A stretch of 64,000 bases of DNA, from NCBI GenBank assembly GCA_041946825.1, contig JBHGBD010000020.1, positions 22,040 to 86,039 on the forward strand. Direction: 5' to 3'. Below, one piece after another: positions 59,923-64,000 of the stretch (position 1 is its first letter; every line of letters begins with the position of its first letter). The position numbers were made by a program, and so were the translations under genes. The DNA comes from CAZTHM01 sp041946825. Its GTDB lineage: Bacteria; Acidobacteriota; Terriglobia; UBA7540. The notes under the pieces are model-generated. The model ran no database searches and was not told the DNA's origin. It saw only the letters and a list, made by a program, of their open reading frames with translations.

Positions 59923-60444
59923 ATGGCTCGAAGCAAGCCGCCGTCGCAACCGGCTGCACATCTGCCAAGGGGCGTGAGGAACTCTATGACCGGCAACAAC
60001 CACCGAGAGGAGGCGTCGGTGGAATTCTGGAAGCCTTCAAGCCTTGCGGAGGACGCTTTTCTGCTTGGCGAGTGGCTGGTTGACCCTATGCTGAACAATC
60101 TGTGCAATGGGAAGCAGCAGGTTCGAATCGAGCCCAGAACCATGGAATTGCTGGTCTTCCTGGCCCAACACGCAGGGAAAACGTTGGCGAAGGAACGCCT
60201 GATCGCCAGCGTTTGGCGGGATGCCTTTGTAACCGACGACGTTCTGACGCGAGGGATCTGCGGGCTGAGGAGGGTCTTCGGGGATAATCCCAAAACGCCG
60301 CGCTATATCGAAACCATTCCCAAGCGCGGGTATCGGCTGGTTGCGCCTGTCACGCGCGCTTCGGACTTCGAGCAGGAGATTGCAAAGCCCAGGAAAAGCT
60401 TGCGAGCGGCTCTCCTCCAGTTGTGGGCCTCAATTATGGGGTAG
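59923..60444 (+). CDS. Stand-alone winged-helix (OmpR/CadC-type) DNA-binding protein
   Basis: 173 residues; its ATG follows the previous stop at once (TGAATG), so translation is coupled. One trans_reg_C winged helix (about 45-140) is visible: VRIEPRTMELLVFLAQHAGKTLAKERLIASVWRD, VTDDVLTRGICGLRRVFGD and YIETIPKRGYRLVAPV. Neither a receiver domain nor the TPR/beta-propeller C-terminus usual for this group is present. The C-terminus is basic with a short hydrophobic end. Its target and signal are unknown. Confidence 0.82.
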   Translation: MARSKPPSQPAAHLPRGVRNSMTGNNHREEASVEFWKPSSLAEDAFLLGEWLVDPMLNNLCNGKQQVRIEPRTMELLVFLAQHAGKTLAKERLIASVWRDAFVTDDVLTRGICGLRRVFGDNPKTPRYIETIPKRGYRLVAPVTRASDFEQEIAKPRKSLRAALLQLWASIMG

Positions 60445-60666
60445 CTGGCTGCCCGTTGCCGTGGATGCTCAGTCGCAGGGGAGCCGCGGGCAACACGGCA
60501 AGGCTGAAAGCTATTGAGGGGTCAGAAGATAGGGGAAAGCCGGGCTCCCCAATTCAGGCATTTTGTCCTACCCTAGCAGGGGTCTCTTCTGTCCTCCCCC
60601 ACCGCGTTTTCAAGCACAACGAGCTATCTCGGAATTTCCCAATGCGGCCTCGATTTGGCGCCAGCG

Positions 60667-62649
60667 CTAGCCACCCTGCTGGGTTCCGACGGTGGGATGA
60701 GGCGTCTCCGCCGATCCGGGGATATTCCGACTCTTGGTGACTTTGCCCTCCATAGCGTCCGTCAATTCGATGTTGTGGTGGGTGAGGGTCGTACCGGTCG
60801 CCTGCAGGAATTGGGTCAGCGCCTTCGAGTAAGTCGAGCGCGCGCGCACCTCGTTGCCCTCGGCAGTGGCCAAGTCGCGCTGGGCCTGAATCACCAGGAA
60901 TACCGTGGACTCGCCCAACTGAAACTTCTTCTGCTCGGCGTCGAGCGTCTGGCGGGCGAGGGTAACGGCTTTCGCCGCGGCCTCGATTTGCGCCTTCGCC
61001 TGGATGACGGCGATCTCGGCATTGCGGACGTCCTGAGCGATCTTGTTCTTCTGCTGCTGCACCTGGGTTTCGAGCTGGCGGCGTTCGAGCAGCGCGCGCG
61101 CCGCGTCCGCCTGAGCGGCACGATTGCGGATCGGGATGGAGAGCCTGACGCCAAACGAGTAATCGGGGAAGTCACCTGCCCAGGTCTGACTGAGCGCGTC
61201 GCCGGCGCCACCACTAATAATCCCCAAAGGCGGCACGGTGTTTCCTGTAGAATCCACGCACCTCGTGCCAAAGGCCGACGCACCCGCCGGGCAACTGGCG
61301 CGGTTCCCGGCCAGGCCGCTCCCAATGTAAGTCGCGAAGAGGTCGAGTTGGGGCAGCAGGGAATTTCGCCGCGCCTTGATTGTGTAATCCTGGTCGATCA
61401 GCTTGAGCTGGTTCTGTTCGAGCTCGGGGCGGTTCGCCGCTGCCAAACGCAGCGCTTCGTCGAGTGGCGGAACATCATCAGGGCGAGGCTCCGGTAGCTT
61501 GTTCTCGGTAACGACCTTGGCGCTGGCCAGCTCCGGGTCAACCTGTTTGGATATAGCCGTCTTGATGAGCTCAGCCTGCTGTTGGAGGTTGGTCTGCGCC
61601 ACAATCAAATCCTGCTGGCGCGCGGCGACTTCCGACTCCGCCCGGACGACTTCAATGGGGGCAAGCGTGCCGATTTCGACTTGGCGTTTGTTGTCGGAGA
61701 GGAGCTTCTGCGCAAGGGCAAGGGCCTGCTCGGCGACGCGGACGTTCTCCTGGAATGCGACGTAATCCCAGTACAGGTTCAAGACCGCCGAAACCGTGGT
61801 GATAACCTGCTGGCGGAACACTGATGCCGCTACCTTCAAGTCGTTTTGGGCAATGCGGATCTGAACCGAGTTGGCGCGGCGGCCGAAGCCATTCAACAAA
61901 GGCTGGTTAAAGCCCACTGCCATAAACGTGTTGACCGAAGGATTGAAAAGCTGGGTAAGCGAAGTCGTCGTTCCCCGGTTTCCTCCGGTGAAGAACGCGA
62001 CGCTCGTCCCCGATTGGAACGCCTGGTTGTAACCCACCGTGTAGTTGGTTGCCTGGGAGGTGACAACCGGCACGCCTTGAACCGTGGTGAAGTTGAGGGG
62101 CGAGGTGTTCCGGTCCCAGCCCATCGAGAAGAACACCGACGGGTCGAAGGTTCCGCCCCCGGCGAGTTGCGTGGCACTGGCGCCGGCCGTCGCGCCACCG
62201 CCACGTCCGCCCTGTTGCTGGCCGCCGGCGCTGACGCCGCCGCCTAAAGCCCCGGCAAACAGCGCGCCGGATTGGAACGATCCGGCGAATCCGCGCGCCG
62301 CTCCGCCGCCCTGCGTTCGCAGGATGTCAGTCTGGGCGTAGCTGATGTTGTAGCGCGCCACGGCAATGTCCAAGTTGTTCTCCAGCGCCATGGAGAGAGT
62401 GTCCTCGATCGTAAGGTGGAGTTCGCCGTTACGAATCAGGGAATGCAGACGCTGGGTATTGGTCAACCGAGCCTCCGGGACGGCGGGGCTGAAATACGGA
62501 CTCATGATGTTCGGAAACCAGTTCGACGTCGTGAAGTCCAGACTTTTGGACGGCACGGGCGAGGGTTGTTGCGCGCCCAATGGAGCGGCGGCCAGGAACG
62601 TCCCCAGAATGACGGGGGCGGCGAGCCAGCGGAGGCATCGAGGTTTCAT
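60667..62649 (-). CDS. TolC-like outer-membrane efflux protein
   Basis: 660 residues from the ATG at 62649 (AAGGAGAAGG upstream). A signal peptide ends at GAQ. Two OEP repeats of helices and strands follow, including LVIAQTNLQQQAELIKTA and VIQAKAQIEAAAKAVTLARQTLDAEQKKFQLGESTVF. Residues ~110-170 are a Gly/Ala/Gln-rich insert not usual in TolC, and the protein is longer than the ~450-residue norm. It should form the outer-membrane duct for an RND or MacAB-type exporter. The partial permease at the window end is on the same strand. Confidence 0.88.
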   Translation of the reverse strand: MKPRCLRWLAAPVILGTFLAAAPLGAQQPSPVPSKSLDFTTSNWFPNIMSPYFSPAVPEARLTNTQRLHSLIRNGELHLTIEDTLSMALENNLDIAVARYNISYAQTDILRTQGGGAARGFAGSFQSGALFAGALGGGVSAGGQQQGGRGGGATAGASATQLAGGGTFDPSVFFSMGWDRNTSPLNFTTVQGVPVVTSQATNYTVGYNQAFQSGTSVAFFTGGNRGTTTSLTQLFNPSVNTFMAVGFNQPLLNGFGRRANSVQIRIAQNDLKVAASVFRQQVITTVSAVLNLYWDYVAFQENVRVAEQALALAQKLLSDNKRQVEIGTLAPIEVVRAESEVAARQQDLIVAQTNLQQQAELIKTAISKQVDPELASAKVVTENKLPEPRPDDVPPLDEALRLAAANRPELEQNQLKLIDQDYTIKARRNSLLPQLDLFATYIGSGLAGNRASCPAGASAFGTRCVDSTGNTVPPLGIISGGAGDALSQTWAGDFPDYSFGVRLSIPIRNRAAQADAARALLERRQLETQVQQQKNKIAQDVRNAEIAVIQAKAQIEAAAKAVTLARQTLDAEQKKFQLGESTVFLVIQAQRDLATAEGNEVRARSTYSKALTQFLQATGTTLTHHNIELTDAMEGKVTKSRNIPGSAETPHPTVGTQQGG

Positions 62650-63031
62650 TGCGTGTCCTTCTCCTTGCACATTGGAATTCAACAACTTATTCCGACTACA
62701 GAATATACCTACGAAATTCTACGACGCGGGGTTTCAAAGAAAGGGTAGGTAGCGACTCTTTGCTACGTCGCCGTACCGAGGAGCCTGGAGGATGACTGCG
62801 GCGAATAATAAACAGCGCCACTTTCCCGCGATACCCAACCCTGCACCCTTTCGCGCAGGTAACTCAAACCAAGCAGTTTAACACCATCAAGCTAACCTAA
62901 CAACGGCTTGCTCCCAACTCATGAAGGCATCGGGCGATTGGTTCATCGGGCGATTGGTTCATCGAATGATCGGACGATTTAGAAGCTCTTCCGCTCAACC
63001 GATGGTTCGATCATGCGATCACCCGATGTCT
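62650..63031. other. Gene-free stretch with short tandem repeat
   Basis: No credible frame. Near its right end it carries a 16-bp tandem repeat (62928-62959) and further CGATCA/TGATCG-type fragments (62960-63030) that run up to the stop of the permease gene. Confidence 0.5.
62928..62959. repeat. 16-bp tandem repeat
   Basis: CATCGGGCGATTGGTT occurs twice head to tail, and a third degenerate unit (CATCGAATGATCGG) follows. Reverse-complement fragments (CCGATGGTTCGATCATGCG) lie 40 bp on. Confidence 0.7.
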
Positions 63032-64000
63032 TCACTCGTATCTCAGCGCCACCATCGGATCGACCTTGGCCGCTCTCCGGGCGGGAATGTAGCAGGCCAG
63101 CAGGGCAACCGCCGCCAGCAGAGCCGTCACGCCAGCGAACGTCACGGGGTCCGTGGGTGCCACACCGTAGAGCAAGCTGGTCAAAACGCGGGTCAGAGCA
63201 AAGGCCCCGGCCAGTCCCATGGCCAATCCGATAAAGCTGAGTCGCAAGCCCTCACCGACGACAAGGCAAAGCACCTCGCTCCGCCGCGCGCCCAAGGCCA
63301 TCCGAATGCCGATCTCCCGCCAGCGCTCCGTCACCATGCAGGAGAGCACACCGTAAGTGCCGATGGCTGCCAGGAGCAACGCCAGTCCGGCAAATGCACC
63401 CAAAAGCTGCGCCAGCAGTCTCGGCCGGCGAATCGATTCGGCGAACACCGAATCCATGTCGCGAAACCGCACGACGGGAACCGCGGCGTCCACTTCTGAC
63501 ACCACCCGCTCGATCGTCCCTGACAGTGCGGCCGGCGGCAGAGTCGTCCGCATCACCACATTCATACTTGGCGGAGAGACGCCGTGCTGGTCAAGGGATA
63601 CATAGAGTTCAGATCCTGCCGGGCGCTCCACCCCGCGCTGCCTGACGTCCTTGGCTACTCCGATTACCGTATGCCAGACATCATCGCTTGCGCCGAACGA
63701 ACCACCCGGAGGCCGCAAACGCTGGCCAATGGGGTTTTGCCCTTTCCAGATCCTTTTCGCCAGAGTCTCATTGACAATGGCCACCTTGCCTTGCGACGCG
63801 TTGTCGGTTCGCTCGAAGCCGCGGCCGGCGACGATCGGGATGCCCATCGTCCCGAAATAGTCCCCCATAACGAATTGGTAGTAGTCGATGATTGCAGAGG
63901 GCTTCCCATCGTCGGAGGTGTAGTTCTCGATAGGAGTGGCGATCGCATCTGGAGTTCGATTCGGCGGCAGACCCGACATGGCAGCCGTTCCCAGCACGCC
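63032..64000 (-). CDS. MacB/FtsX-type permease, C-terminal part (partial)
   Basis: The frame is open to the window edge; 322 residues are visible. A MacB_PCD-like periplasmic region (YYQFVMGDYFGTMGIPIVAGRGF, VAIVNETLAKRIW) leads to the FtsX domain with three to four membrane helices and the conserved ERWREIGIRMALGARRSEVL motif, ending in PARRAAKVDPMVALRYE. This is the layout of the second half of the orphan ADOP permeases common in Acidobacteriota. The remainder and any ATPase lie outside the window. Confidence 0.88.
   Translation of the reverse strand, partial: GVLGTAAMSGLPPNRTPDAIATPIENYTSDDGKPSAIIDYYQFVMGDYFGTMGIPIVAGRGFERTDNASQGKVAIVNETLAKRIWKGQNPIGQRLRPPGGSFGASDDVWHTVIGVAKDVRQRGVERPAGSELYVSLDQHGVSPPSMNVVMRTTLPPAALSGTIERVVSEVDAAVPVVRFRDMDSVFAESIRRPRLLAQLLGAFAGLALLLAAIGTYGVLSCMVTERWREIGIRMALGARRSEVLCLVVGEGLRLSFIGLAMGLAGAFALTRVLTSLLYGVAPTDPVTFAGVTALLAAVALLACYIPARRAAKVDPMVALRYE

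Overview
The window is GC-rich, densely coded bacterial chromosome. It most likely comes from a member of the Acidobacteriota. This rests on the gene mix, not on a marker gene: a pilB-T-C-S-R-A cluster, a TMTC-like membrane glycosyltransferase, two tandem secreted coiled-coil proteins with an NDNLP-type motif, and the C-terminal half of an orphan MacB/FtsX-type permease. Intergenic regions are also full of short degenerate repeats. No rRNA or ribosomal protein gene is present to settle the phylum.

Layout. 1-13.5 kb (+) is the type IV pilus block: the end of pilB, then pilT, pilC, pilS, pilR and pilA with a clear sigma-54 promoter and a strong terminator. It is followed by a tightly overlapping run of ABC ATPase, ABC permease, two TPR membrane proteins, a PAP2 phosphatase/transferase and a TMTC-like glycosyltransferase, then LolA. 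14-23.4 kb holds a HAD phosphatase, threonine synthase, AlaX, tRNA-Ala(CGC), a zinc-ribbon protein, an S41 protease, tatA/tatC, a glutaminyl-cyclase-like M28 enzyme and TerC. 23.5-32.5 kb holds nadB, a proline-racemase-family enzyme, an SDR, a Tat-exported DUF1080-PHP fusion, aroB, ubiE/menG and two paralogous secreted coiled-coil proteins. 33.4-41.7 kb holds purL (with tandem PurS-like domains), purQ, an HD-GYP response regulator and a large hybrid histidine kinase.

41.7-53.6 kb is one long minus-strand stretch: a PAS protein, prepilin peptidase, two glycosyltransferases, hutH, a thioesterase, and an acyl-CoA cluster. That cluster has a DUF35 protein, a small SCP2-like protein, a thiolase-like protein without the nucleophilic Cys, a cupin, a truncated crotonase, and a two-subunit B12 mutase. 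The mutase carries the residue pair of isobutyryl-CoA mutase rather than methylmalonyl-CoA mutase.

53.7-60.4 kb (+) is the most interesting part: a sigma-70-family factor, a membrane anti-sigma factor with a zinc-binding motif, an exported TPR-CHAT protease-like protein, a 51-residue membrane peptide, a secreted Ig-like protein and a stand-alone winged-helix regulator. Two copies of one promoter-like motif (GCGGAAAAAT, 9 nt, GTCCGTGTAAGA) stand before the anti-sigma/CHAT genes and before the secreted Ig-like gene, and suggest one regulon. The window ends with a TolC-like protein and the partial permease (minus strand).

Intergenic DNA contains many degenerate tracts with a 7-bp period, palindromic CGCAGAG elements and paired inverted repeats. 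Several of these run into the 3' ends of genes.
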